From Loktanella atrilutea (GTDB lineage Bacteria > Pseudomonadota > Alphaproteobacteria > Rhodobacterales > Rhodobacteraceae), in assembly GCF_900128995.1 (NCBI RefSeq), contig NZ_FQUE01000001.1, positions 496,001 to 560,000 of the forward strand: DNA of 64,000 bases, in the 5' to 3' direction. Shown here piece after piece: positions 54,568 through 62,796 of the stretch (its first letter is position 1; every line of letters starts with the position of its first letter). The notes beneath the pieces are model-generated. The model saw only the letters and a program-made list of their open reading frames with translations, was not told the origin of the DNA and searched no databases. Position numbers and translations under genes: made by a program.

Positions 54568-55146
54568 ATGAAGACCCTTCTGACCACCGCCACCGTCCTT
54601 GGCCTGATGGCCGCCCCGGCCTTTGCCGCGCCAGAGGCCTATACCCTCGACCCGAGCCACAGCCAGATCGTCTTTACCTACAATCACCTTGGCTTCTCGA
54701 CGGGCACCGGCATGTTTTCCGGCTTCGACGGCGAGATCCAGTTCGATCAGGAAGACCCGGCCAATTCCAGCGTGACCGTGTCCTTCCCGGTGCGCAGCAT
54801 GCTGACCGGCTGGGAAGAGCGGTTCGAGCATTTCATGAGCCCGGATTTCTTTGACGCCAGCGACGACAGCGAGATGGTGACATTCGAGTCCACCGCAATT
54901 GAGGTGACGGGCGAGGATACCGCCAAGATCACCGGCGACCTGACGCTGAACGGCGTCACGAAGTCCGTCGTTCTGGACGCCAAGCTGAACCAGGTCGGCG
55001 ATCACCCGATGGAGGGCAAGCCCTGGGCCGGGTTCGACGCCACGACGACGCTGCTGCGGTCGGATTACGACCTTGGCATGTTCGCGCCCTACATCAGCGA
55101 CGAGGTGCAGGTGGACATCTCTGTCGAGGCGATGAAGGCGCAGTAA
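54568..55146 (+). CDS. YceI family periplasmic lipid-binding protein
   Basis: 192 residues with a Sec signal peptide (MKTLLTTATVLGLMAAPAFA). The YceI barrel is clear: YTLDPSHSQIVFTYNHLGFSTGTGMFSGFDGEIQFD, SVTVSFPVRSMLTG and ITGDLTLNGVTKSVVLDAKLN. Relatives bind isoprenoid chains in a lipocalin-like pocket. The start at 54568 is where the signal peptide begins. Two inverted repeats precede it (CACAACC-n15-GGTTGTG at 54479-54507 and TGACGC-n10-GCGTCA at 54506-54527). A second YceI domain lies in the b561 fusion nearby. Confidence 0.94.
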   Translation: MKTLLTTATVLGLMAAPAFAAPEAYTLDPSHSQIVFTYNHLGFSTGTGMFSGFDGEIQFDQEDPANSSVTVSFPVRSMLTGWEERFEHFMSPDFFDASDDSEMVTFESTAIEVTGEDTAKITGDLTLNGVTKSVVLDAKLNQVGDHPMEGKPWAGFDATTTLLRSDYDLGMFAPYISDEVQVDISVEAMKAQ

Positions 55147-55304
55147 GCGCAAAAAATTGCGACGATCGAATGGCCGCGTCGGGGTGAACCCGGCGCGGCT
55201 TTTGCCTGTCCGGCGGGCGGATCCGGCGGAGTGCTTGCGACAACAGGGGATTTTCGCGATACTGAGGGCACGCCCGGGACGGGTGTGGACGGCGAGGATC
55301 CGAC

Positions 55305-55643
55305 GTGGAACGCGACGACACCCGAGTGCTGACGGCGGAATACGCGCTTGGCCTGCTGGCCGAGGACGAGCGCCGCGCCATGGCGCGCCGTCTGGGCGAT
55401 GATCCGGCGCTGCAGGCGGAACTGGCGTTCTGGCAGGAGCGGTTCGCGGGTCTGATGCCCGGCGAAGAGGTGACACCCCCCGCGCATGTGCTGACCGGCA
55501 TCCGGGCGGAGTTGTTCGGAGAGGAGCGGCGGAGCCTGCTGCAGGACATCCTGCATCCGACCAACCGCGGCGCGGTCATCGCCATCGGTGCCGCCAAGGT
55601 CGCGCTGATCGCTGCCGTGCTTTGGCTGTTGGCCGGACGCTGA
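55305..55643 (+). CDS. Short anti-sigma-factor-like membrane protein
   Basis: 112 residues with a GTG start. The N-terminal helices (LTAEYALGLLAEDERRAMARRLGDDPALQAELAFWQERFAGL) resemble the RskA/ChrR-type anti-sigma domain. A single helix near the C-terminus (AVIAIGAAKVALIAAVLWLLAG) anchors it, and the protein ends there, so the periplasmic RskA domain is missing. No ECF sigma gene is adjacent. It could be an orphan anti-sigma factor or an unrelated membrane protein. Confidence 0.72.
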   Translation: MERDDTRVLTAEYALGLLAEDERRAMARRLGDDPALQAELAFWQERFAGLMPGEEVTPPAHVLTGIRAELFGEERRSLLQDILHPTNRGAVIAIGAAKVALIAAVLWLLAGR

Positions 55644-55656
55644 GGCGGAGGGCGGC

Positions 55657-55887
55657 CTAGTGGGCCGACGCCTCTCGACCCGGTGCCGGCTGTGCCAGCG
55701 ACAGGGCGTGGCCGAGGTAGAGGATCAGCGACAGGGCGGTGACGAGGGTGGCGGCGAAGGTCGCCGCGATGGGCGTCAGGTCACCCTGCAGGCCGTCGAC
55801 GGCCAGGACGGTGACGGTGGCGGCGAGGGGGATGTGCACCAGGGCAAAACAGATGAGCTGCACGCGGCGGACGGATGTCGAGGTCAT
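55657..55887 (-). CDS. Small two-helix membrane protein (tentative)
   Basis: 76 residues, with two hydrophobic helices (LICFALVHIPLAATVTVLAVDG and AATFAATLVTALSLILYLGHALS) and a polar tail. The ribosome-binding site is weak. It lies between the anti-sigma-like gene (convergent, 13-base gap) and the b561 fusion. Good hydrophobic pattern but no recognised family, so it could still be a chance frame. Confidence 0.5.
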   Translation of the reverse strand: MTSTSVRRVQLICFALVHIPLAATVTVLAVDGLQGDLTPIAATFAATLVTALSLILYLGHALSLAQPAPGREASAH

Positions 55888-56029
55888 GGGCGACGGTTCA
55901 CTTCCGGGTCAGGGTGGCGGCGATGGGGCGTGTCGGCCGGTTGCCGCAGCCCGACAAAACCAAAAGTTGTAGGACAACGCAACCGCCGGCCGATCACGAT
56001 TGGCTGGGTGCGGCGACGTGACGTCGCGG

Positions 56030-57226
56030 TCACTGTCCACGGGTGGCGGTCAGGTCCACGGCGACGACCACATCAAAGCCGAGATTGGCCTCGTCCCCCA
56101 TGGTCTTGCCGACGCCGTAATCCATGCGGTTCACCGTCGTCTGACCGCGCATCGTGGCGGTGTCGCCATCGAGCGTCAGGGTGAAGGGCAGGGTCAGCGG
56201 CGCCGTCTGCCCCTTCATCGTGAGGGTGCCGTCGGCGGTGTAGCCTTCGGCGGTCTTCGTGATCGGCGCGGTGAAGGTGGCGGTCGGGAACTCTGCCACG
56301 TTGAAGAAGTCGGCGCCCATCGCCTGATCGGTGACGGACCCCAGGGTGAGGGAGCCGATGTTGATCGTGACCGTGACCTCGCCCGCGTCGGTCGCGGCTT
56401 CGGGGTCGAAGGTGATCGCGGCGGTCCAGTCGGCGAAGGTGCCCTCGACCGTCTTGCCGAACTGCTTGACGGTGATGCCGAGGGTGCCGTCCTGCACGGT
56501 CCAGTCCGAGGCGACCTGATCGAGGGTGGCGGTCTCTCGCGTCTCTTCTTCGCCGCCCGACAGCGCGACGGCGACACCGGCGCCGATCGCGAGGATCAGC
56601 GCGGCAAGGAGGGGGGCCGCGGCGGGGGTGCGGTGGTGGCCGGCCTGCGGCGTTTCGGTGCGGCCGAACCACATGCGGCGCAGGGTGGCGTCGCGGTCGA
56701 CGAACTGATGCTTCAGCGCGCCCGCGATGTGCAGGATCAGCGCGCCGATCATCACTTTGCCGAAGACCCAGTGCAGGCTGCCGAACAAGTGGGCCACGCC
56801 GTCGTCCTTGGGGACGAAGGGCAGGGACTGGCCGAAGGGCCACCAGATCGGGGCAAAGCCGGTGGTGGCGGCGTGGTCGATCCAGCCGGTCAGGGGCGTG
56901 ACGACGAGGGATGCGTAGAGCAGCCAGTGGACGGTTTCGGCGGCCAGAGTCTCGACCCGGCGTTCGGGGTGCAGGGCGCCCGGCTTGGCGTGGCCGAGGG
57001 CCCAGAGGATGCGCAGCAGGGCCACGCAGAAGACGGCGACGCCAAGTGTCTTGTGCAGCGAGAAGAGCTGCGCCTTTCGGGCGAGCTGCTCGTTCGTCTC
57101 GTACGGCAGGTCGGAGGCGATCAGGCCCAGCGGAATGATCGTGAGGATCAGCAGGGCGGTCAGCCAGTGGAAGACCTTTGTGACGGTGCCGTAGGTCGTG
57201 GGGCTGTCGGGCGTGGCGTGAGTCAT
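56030..57226 (-). CDS. Cytochrome b561 - YceI fusion protein
   Basis: 398 residues. The N-terminal b561 domain (about 1-185) has four helices with likely haem histidines in KVFHWLTALLILTIIPLG, FSLHKTLGVAVF and LHWVFGKVMIGALILHIAGALKHQF. A fifth helix (PLLAALILAIGAGVAVALS) leads to a periplasmic YceI domain (about 230-398; WTVQDGTLGITVKQFGKTVEGTFADWTAAITFDPE). Such fusions suggest quinone or isoprenoid handling coupled to electron transfer. A separate YceI gene lies 0.9 kb away. Confidence 0.93.
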   Translation of the reverse strand: MTHATPDSPTTYGTVTKVFHWLTALLILTIIPLGLIASDLPYETNEQLARKAQLFSLHKTLGVAVFCVALLRILWALGHAKPGALHPERRVETLAAETVHWLLYASLVVTPLTGWIDHAATTGFAPIWWPFGQSLPFVPKDDGVAHLFGSLHWVFGKVMIGALILHIAGALKHQFVDRDATLRRMWFGRTETPQAGHHRTPAAAPLLAALILAIGAGVAVALSGGEEETRETATLDQVASDWTVQDGTLGITVKQFGKTVEGTFADWTAAITFDPEAATDAGEVTVTINIGSLTLGSVTDQAMGADFFNVAEFPTATFTAPITKTAEGYTADGTLTMKGQTAPLTLPFTLTLDGDTATMRGQTTVNRMDYGVGKTMGDEANLGFDVVVAVDLTATRGQ

Positions 57227-57365
57227 GGGGCGTCCTTCGGGCGGCTTGGGTCAGAGGTAGCGCAGGGCGGCGACGCGCACAATTCGCAACGGCGCAGGGG
57301 CATTGTGCGGCGGGGCGGGGCAGGCTAGACCCTTGCCCGACAATGCAGACAACGGGGGCAAATCC

Positions 57366-58310
57366 ATGCGGGCATTCGTATTTCCGGGACAGGGCGCGCA
57401 GGCGATCGGCATGGGCCGCGATCTGGCGGACGCCTATCCCGCCGCGCGCGCCGTGTTCGAGGAGGTCGACGAGGCGCTGGGAGAGGCGCTGTCGGCGCTG
57501 ATCTTCGAGGGCAACATCGAGACCCTGACCCTGACGCGGAACGCCCAGCCGGCGCTGATGGCGGCATCCTTGGCCGCGATGCGCGCGCTGGAGGCGGAGG
57601 GCGTCGCGGTGACGGACGCGGATTTCGTGGCCGGTCATTCGCTGGGCGAGTATTCGGCGCTGGCGGCCGCCGGTGCGTTGGGTGTCGCCGATTGCGCACG
57701 GCTGCTGCGGCTGCGCGGCGACGCGATGCAGGCGGCGGTGCCGCAGGGGGTCGGCGCGATGGCGGCGATCCTCGGGCTGGATGCGGAGACCGTGGAACGG
57801 ATCGCGGCAGAGGCGGCGCAGGGCGAGGTCTGTGCCTTGGCCAACGAAAACGATCCGGCGCAGAACGTGATTTCCGGCCATGCGGCGGCGGTGGAACGGG
57901 CAGCGGCGCTGGCCAAGGCGGCCGGGGCCAAGCGGGCGCTGATGCTGCCGGTTTCCGCCCCGTTCCATTGCGCCCTGATGGAACCCGCCGCCGTGGCGAT
58001 GCGCGACGCGCTGGAAGAGGTGGCGCTGCAGGCACCGGCGGTGCCGCTGGTGGCGAACGTGACGGCGGAACCGGTGACGGACCCGGACACGATCCGCGCG
58101 CAGCTGGTGGAGCAGGTCGCGGGGCGGGTCCGCTGGGCGTCCTCGGTCGACTGGATGGCCCGGCAGGGGGTCACGCAATTCGTCGAGGTGGGCGCCGGCA
58201 AGGCGCTGTCCGGCATGATCCGCCGGATCGCCAAGGATGCGGCGACGCTGAACGTCGGCACCGCCATGGACGCACAGGTGGCAGCCGCCGCCATCAAGGG
58301 AGAGGCATGA
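57366..58310 (+). CDS. fabD: Malonyl-CoA:ACP transacylase
   Basis: 314 residues. Loads malonate on ACP. FVFPGQGAQAIGMGRDL, the nucleophile Ser92 in GHSLGEY, QNVISGH and the catalytic histidine in PVSAPFHCALM are intact. The start at 57366 fits the family. ATGA overlap with fabG, then acpP 139 bases later: the common fabD-fabG-acpP order, with fabF following at some distance. Confidence 0.97.
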   Translation: MRAFVFPGQGAQAIGMGRDLADAYPAARAVFEEVDEALGEALSALIFEGNIETLTLTRNAQPALMAASLAAMRALEAEGVAVTDADFVAGHSLGEYSALAAAGALGVADCARLLRLRGDAMQAAVPQGVGAMAAILGLDAETVERIAAEAAQGEVCALANENDPAQNVISGHAAAVERAAALAKAAGAKRALMLPVSAPFHCALMEPAAVAMRDALEEVALQAPAVPLVANVTAEPVTDPDTIRAQLVEQVAGRVRWASSVDWMARQGVTQFVEVGAGKALSGMIRRIAKDAATLNVGTAMDAQVAAAAIKGEA

Positions 58311-59047
58311 TGTTCGATCTGACGGGAAAGACCGCGCTGGTGACAGGCGCATCGGGTGGCATCGGCGGGGCCGTGGCCTCGGCGCTGCACGCGGCAGGGG
58401 CCACTGTGGGCCTGTCCGGCACGCGGGTGGAGCCGCTGGAGGCACTGGCGAAAGAGCTGGGCGAACGCGCCCATGTGCTGCCCTGCAACCTGAGCGACGC
58501 GGAGGCCGTGACGGCCCTGCCGAAGCAGGCGGTGGAGGCGATGGGCAGCCTCGACATCCTCGTGAACAACGCGGGGATCACGCGGGACAACATCTTCATG
58601 CGGATGTCCGAGGAGGAATGGGCCAGCGTGCTGGAGGTCAACCTGACCAGCACCATGCGCCTGTGCAAGGGCGCCATTCGGGGCATGATGAAGGCCCGGT
58701 GGGGCCGGATCGTGAACATCACCAGCGTCGTGGGCGCGACCGGCAACCCGGGGCAGGCGAACTATGCCGCGTCCAAGGCCGGTGTCGTGGGCATGAGCAA
58801 GTCGATCGCCTACGAGGTCGCGAGCCGCGGGATCACGGTGAACTGCGTCGCGCCCGGCTTCATCGCCACGGCGATGACCGACAAGCTGAACGACGACCAG
58901 AAGGGGGCCATCCTGGGCCAGATCCCCGCCGGGCGCATGGGCGAGGCGGAGGAGATCGCGGCTGCGGTGCTTTATCTTTCCAGCAAGGAAGCGGCCTATG
59001 TCACCGGTGCCACCTTGCATGTGAATGGCGGAATGGCCATGCTTTGA
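58307..59047 (+). CDS. fabG: 3-oxoacyl-ACP reductase
   Basis: 246 residues if the first of two tandem ATGs is used (58307, within the fabD stop). NADPH-binding TGASGGIGGAVASALH, NNAGITRDN, the catalytic Ser, Tyr153 and Lys157 (NITSVVGATGNPGQANYAASKAG) and the C-terminal TLHVNGGMAML are typical. Reduces 3-ketoacyl-ACP in fatty acid synthesis. Confidence 0.97.
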   Translation: MMFDLTGKTALVTGASGGIGGAVASALHAAGATVGLSGTRVEPLEALAKELGERAHVLPCNLSDAEAVTALPKQAVEAMGSLDILVNNAGITRDNIFMRMSEEEWASVLEVNLTSTMRLCKGAIRGMMKARWGRIVNITSVVGATGNPGQANYAASKAGVVGMSKSIAYEVASRGITVNCVAPGFIATAMTDKLNDDQKGAILGQIPAGRMGEAEEIAAAVLYLSSKEAAYVTGATLHVNGGMAML

Positions 59048-59078
59048 GCGAGGCCTGACAGAGGTCTTGTGAAAGCGT

Positions 59079-59105
59079 TTGCGCCCACCCAAATCTCTGT
59101 TATAG
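59079..59105 (+). promoter_or_regulatory. Candidate acpP promoter
   Basis: TTGCGC (59079-59084) and TTATAG (59100-59105) separated by 15 bases (16 if TTTGCG is read). The same TTGCGC -35 is used before rpsF. It gives acpP, which is needed in large amounts, its own start in addition to read-through from fabG. Confidence 0.5.
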
Positions 59106-59185
59106 GCCACGCAGCAACGGACGGGCCCTCTTTCGGGTCGTTCAACAACTGGGTCCAGGCCCATCAGGAACGTGAGGAATTGTTC

Positions 59186-59419
59186 ATGAGCGAAGTCGAA
59201 GATCGCGTACGCAAGATCGTTGTGGAGCATCTTGGTGTGGAAGAGGACAAGGTCGTCGAAAGCGCGTCGTTCATCGACGATCTGGGCGCCGACAGCCTCG
59301 ACACCGTGGAACTGGTCATGGCCTTCGAGGAAGAGTTCGGAATCGAGATCCCCGACGACGCCGCCGAGACCATCCAGACCTTCGGCGACGCCGTGAAGTT
59401 CATCAAGGGCGCGCTGTAA
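59186..59419 (+). CDS. acpP: Acyl carrier protein
   Basis: 77 residues, acidic, four-helix. Ser37 in [13 protein letters not shown] carries phosphopantetheine. The start at 59186 ([17 protein letters not shown]) is that of the mature family; the frame is open upstream. It donates acyl chains to FabF and MltG-adjacent fatty acid genes and probably to the LuxI encoded 20 kb away. Strong terminator follows. Confidence 0.98.
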   Translation: MSEVEDRVRKIVVEHLGVEEDKVVESASFIDDLGADSLDTVELVMAFEEEFGIEIPDDAAETIQTFGDAVKFIKGAL

Positions 59420-59462
59420 GCGCTGACCCGCCGGGCGACTATATCGCCACGAGATTTGAAAC

Positions 59463-59491
59463 GGCCCCCGCAGCGATGCGGGGGCCTTTTT
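59463..59491 (+). terminator. Rho-independent terminator of acpP
   Basis: Stem GGCCCCCGCA / TGCGGGGGCC (10 bp) with loop GCGA, followed by TTTTT, 43 bases after acpP. Confidence 0.95.
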
Positions 59492-59548
59492 CGTTGGGGG
59501 AGTGGGCAAGAGGTGTGGGTCCCGAATGCGGACCTTCCGGTCGTCGGT

Positions 59549-59938
59549 TCATTTGCGGCAGATTGCAGTTGCCTCTATCGAAAGGAGGAGCCCCATCGGC
59601 AACTCTACAATCGGCGTGGAACGGGCCGGAGGGTCAACCGGAAAGCAGTCCCCGAAGAGCGAATTGAGCGCGTCGCGATGCTGTGCATCCGTCAGATAAA
59701 CCACGACCCGGACGACATCGCTCATCGACGATTCAGCGCATTTCAAGCATGTTCCCAAGTTGTCGAACGCCTGTCGCGCTTGCGTTTCGAAGTCCTCTCC
59801 CGCCTTCTGGCCAGTTTCCGGCACGATACCTGCAAGTCCGGAAACGAACAGGAATCCGCCTGCCTGCACCGCCGTGGAGTAGGCACCGTACGGTTTCGGT
59901 AGGTCGGGATGACAGATGACGTGCTTTTCAACGGACAT
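59549..59938 (-). CDS. RidA/YjgF family protein
   Basis: 129 residues. The fold signature is visible as LPKPYGAYSTAVQAGGFLFVSGL, DFETQARQAFDNLGTCLKCAESSMSDVVRVVVYLTD and PARSTPIVELPMGLLLSIEATAICRK; the arginine in the PARSTP block and the glutamate in IEATA are the deaminase pair of RidA-type enzymes. Likely removes reactive enamine/imine intermediates. Base composition at its left end is less GC-rich than the neighbours. It stands alone between acpP and a GFA-family gene. Confidence 0.92.
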   Translation of the reverse strand: MSVEKHVICHPDLPKPYGAYSTAVQAGGFLFVSGLAGIVPETGQKAGEDFETQARQAFDNLGTCLKCAESSMSDVVRVVVYLTDAQHRDALNSLFGDCFPVDPPARSTPIVELPMGLLLSIEATAICRK

Positions 59939-60102
59939 GCTGATTCTGTGCCTCGCTCGTCGTTGAGGGTAGGCCCCGGCGCGCTTGTTGTCACCATCGC
60001 GCTATGGCGTCTGCAAGGGTCTATGCAGACAGTCCTGCCGTCTGGATCACAGAGCTGATGGCGCGCGGGTCGGGGTTTGCCTGTCCTCCCCCTTAATACC
60101 CA

Positions 60103-60552
60103 TCACGCCGCCGCATAGGCGGCCAGCAGCGCGGGATAGTCGTCGGGGGACGGGAAGCCGTCAAAGCGGTGGTGGGCGGGGGTGGTGGCCCAGGGGAGTT
60201 TCTCGGTGACCATCGTCTCGATGAAGGGCGAGAACCATGTGGTGTCGTCGAACATGGTCGGTCGGACGTTGACGAAATCGTCCATGCCGTTGATCCGCGT
60301 GAAGATCCACGTCAGGCACGCGGGGCAGAAGCGGTGGTCGAGCGTGTCGCCCTTGAGGCCGCCGCGCACGGTCTCTCCCGTCACTTCGAAACCGGGGGTC
60401 GGGACCATGGCGGTCAGGGCATAGGCGCTGCCGGTCATGCGCTGGCAGCCGGTGCAGTGGCAGGCGGCGGTCATGATCGGGGCCTGCGTCATGGTGATCT
60501 GCACCGCGCCGCAGCGGCAGGTGCCCGTCAGGGGGAGGGTGGGGGTCGGCAT
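60103..60552 (-). CDS. GFA family zinc-binding protein
   Basis: 149 residues from the ATG at 60552, which has AGGA eight bases upstream; the ATG at 60561 is too close to it. Cysteine pairs CRCG, CHCTGC and FCPAC are the zinc ligands of the glutathione-dependent formaldehyde-activating (GFA/Mss4-like) fold. The RFCPACLTWIF block is well conserved. Despite the family name, most members have unknown substrates. No formaldehyde dehydrogenase gene is nearby. Confidence 0.92.
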   Translation of the reverse strand: MPTPTLPLTGTCRCGAVQITMTQAPIMTAACHCTGCQRMTGSAYALTAMVPTPGFEVTGETVRGGLKGDTLDHRFCPACLTWIFTRINGMDDFVNVRPTMFDDTTWFSPFIETMVTEKLPWATTPAHHRFDGFPSPDDYPALLAAYAAA

Positions 60553-60620
60553 GGCGGTCATCCTTTCCGGGTCGGTCGTGCAGGCCGATTGTGGCCCGCT
60601 GCGGCCGGCCGCACAACCGG

Positions 60621-61370
60621 TCAGCCGGGCAGGGTGACGATCAGGGGGCCGCGGTCGGTGGCGACGACGGTGTGTTCGTACTGGACGACCGGGGCGGGCG
60701 GATCGGCGTAGAGCGTCCAGTCGTCGTCGCCGTTCTGCGCCCAGTGGCCGCCGGTGGACAGGAACGGCTCGACCGTCAGGACGAGGCCGCGGTGCATGCG
60801 GCGGGTGTCGCGGCGGTTCGGCCATGTCGCGACCTCTTCGGGGTATTCGTGCAGGGCGCGGCCGACGCCGTGGCTGGCGAGGTTGCGGATCAGGGTGTAG
60901 CCGCCCCGTTCCGCAAAGCGCCCGATGGCGCGGCCGATCCCGGCGATGGGTTTGCCCGCGCCGACCTGCGCGATGCCGACCTCCATCGCGCGCCTGCCGT
61001 CGCGGCAGAGCTTGTCCCGGGCAGCGGTCACCCGACCCATGCGGAAGGTGGCACCGGTGTCGGCGAAATAGCCGTCCTTTGACGCCGAGACGTCGATGTT
61101 GACCAGATCGCCCGTGCGCAGCATGCGGTCGCCGGGGATGCCGTGGGCGATTTCCTCGTTCACGCTGATGCAGGTGGCGCCGGGAAAGTCGTATGTCGCC
61201 TGCGGGGCGGACGTGGCGCCGGCACGGTCCAGCAGGGCGCGGCCGATGTCGTCGAGGTCCCGCGTCGTCATGCCGGGTTCCATCGCGCGGGCCATGGCGT
61301 GCATGGTGTTGGCGACGATGCGGCCGATGACCTGAAGGCCGTCGAGTTCGTCGGCTTGCGTGATGGTCAT
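60621..61370 (-). CDS. map: Methionine aminopeptidase, type I
   Basis: 249 residues. Removes N-terminal Met from new proteins. Metal ligands are visible in NIDVSASKDGYFADTGATF (two Asp), SHGVGRALHEYP (His), VLTVEPF (Glu) and VVQYEHTVV (Glu), with HGIPGD for substrate. It is divergent from fabF, 163 bases away. The second metal-site blocks are complete, so it should be active. Confidence 0.95.
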   Translation of the reverse strand: MTITQADELDGLQVIGRIVANTMHAMARAMEPGMTTRDLDDIGRALLDRAGATSAPQATYDFPGATCISVNEEIAHGIPGDRMLRTGDLVNIDVSASKDGYFADTGATFRMGRVTAARDKLCRDGRRAMEVGIAQVGAGKPIAGIGRAIGRFAERGGYTLIRNLASHGVGRALHEYPEEVATWPNRRDTRRMHRGLVLTVEPFLSTGGHWAQNGDDDWTLYADPPAPVVQYEHTVVATDRGPLIVTLPG

Positions 61371-61533
61371 GGCCCGGCCCCCTGTGATGCTGTCCTGCCA
61401 GCGATACGCCCCCTGCGGGCGCGTCGCAAGGCGGCGGGTTCCGGTCGGTGCCGGGCGGATTGTGCCACGGCTCTTGCCCCTGCGCGCAAGCCTGCGGTAT
61501 CAGGGCCGAAATGACGTGTTGAGGGGACGAAAG

Positions 61534-62796
61534 ATGCGCCGAGTTGTCGTTACGGGACTGGGACTTGTCACGCCGCTTGCCGATGGGGTCGAGGCGAGCT
61601 GGTCGCGCATCCTTGCGGGCCAGTCGGGGGCCGGGACCATCAAGGGGTTCGACACCACCGGTCTGGTGACGAACTACGCCTGCGAGGTGCCGCTGGGCGA
61701 CGGCAGCGACGGCACCTTCAACGCCGACACCTACATGGAGCCGAAGGAGCAGCGCAAGGTCGACACCTTCATCCTGTTCGGCATGGCGGCGGCGCAGCAG
61801 GCGGTCGAGGACAGCGGCTGGATGCCGACAGCGCGCGAGGATCAGGAGCGCACAGGCGTGCTGATCGGGTCGGGGATCGGGGGCCTGAACTCCATCGCCA
61901 ATACCGCCGTGATGATGGAGGAGAAGGGGCCGAAGCGTGTCTCTCCGTTCTTCGTGCCGGGGGCGCTGATCAACCTGATCTCGGGTCAGGTGTCGATCCG
62001 CTACGGGTTCCGGGGGCCGAACCATTCGGTCGTGACCGCCTGTTCGACGGGTGCCCATGCCATCGGCGACGCAAGCCGCCTGATCCAGCACGGCGATGCG
62101 GACGTGATGATCGCGGGCGGGGCCGAGGCGGCGATCTGCAAGATCGGCATTGCGGGGTTCAACGCCTGCAAGGCGCTGTCCACCAAGCACGCCGACGATC
62201 CGACCAAGGCGAGCCGGCCATGGGACACGGACCGCGACGGTTTCGTCATGGGCGAGGGCGCCGGGATCGTGGTGCTGGAGGAATACGAGCACGCCAAGGC
62301 GCGGGGTGCGAAAATCTATGCCGAGGTTCTGGGCTATGGCCTGTCCGGCGATGCGTTTCACATCACGGCCCCGCCGTCGGATCACGAGGGTGCCGAGCGC
62401 GCGATGCGCGCGGCCTGCCGCAACGCGGGGATCGAACCTAGCCAGATCGATTATGTGAACGCGCACGGCACCTCGACCATGGCGGATACCATCGAGTTGG
62501 GTGCGGTGGAGCGCATGGTCGGGCCGGAGGCTGCGGCGAAGCTGAGCATGTCGTCCACCAAGTCGATGACGGGACACCTGCTGGGGGCTGCGGGGGCGAT
62601 CGAGGCGATCTTCTCGATCCTCGCGATCCGCGATCAGGTGGCGCCGCCGACCATCAACCTTGATACCGTCGATTGCGAGACGGCGGTGGACCTCTGTGCC
62701 GGGGCCAAGCGCGAGCGGAAGATCGACATCGCGCTGTCGAATTCCTTCGGCTTTGGCGGCACGAACGCCAGTCTGGTGCTGGGGAAGCTGCGCTGA
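61534..62796 (+). CDS. fabF: 3-oxoacyl-ACP synthase II
   Basis: 420 residues. Elongates acyl-ACP with malonyl-ACP. The Cys-His-His triad is Cys170 (TACSTG), His311 (NAHGTST) and His348 (MTGHLLGAAGA). The C-terminus SNSFGFGGTNASLVL is typical. The start at 61534 follows GGGGACGAAAG. It overlaps mltG by one base (TGATG), so the two are coupled. Confidence 0.97.
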   Translation: MRRVVVTGLGLVTPLADGVEASWSRILAGQSGAGTIKGFDTTGLVTNYACEVPLGDGSDGTFNADTYMEPKEQRKVDTFILFGMAAAQQAVEDSGWMPTAREDQERTGVLIGSGIGGLNSIANTAVMMEEKGPKRVSPFFVPGALINLISGQVSIRYGFRGPNHSVVTACSTGAHAIGDASRLIQHGDADVMIAGGAEAAICKIGIAGFNACKALSTKHADDPTKASRPWDTDRDGFVMGEGAGIVVLEEYEHAKARGAKIYAEVLGYGLSGDAFHITAPPSDHEGAERAMRAACRNAGIEPSQIDYVNAHGTSTMADTIELGAVERMVGPEAAAKLSMSSTKSMTGHLLGAAGAIEAIFSILAIRDQVAPPTINLDTVDCETAVDLCAGAKRERKIDIALSNSFGFGGTNASLVLGKLR

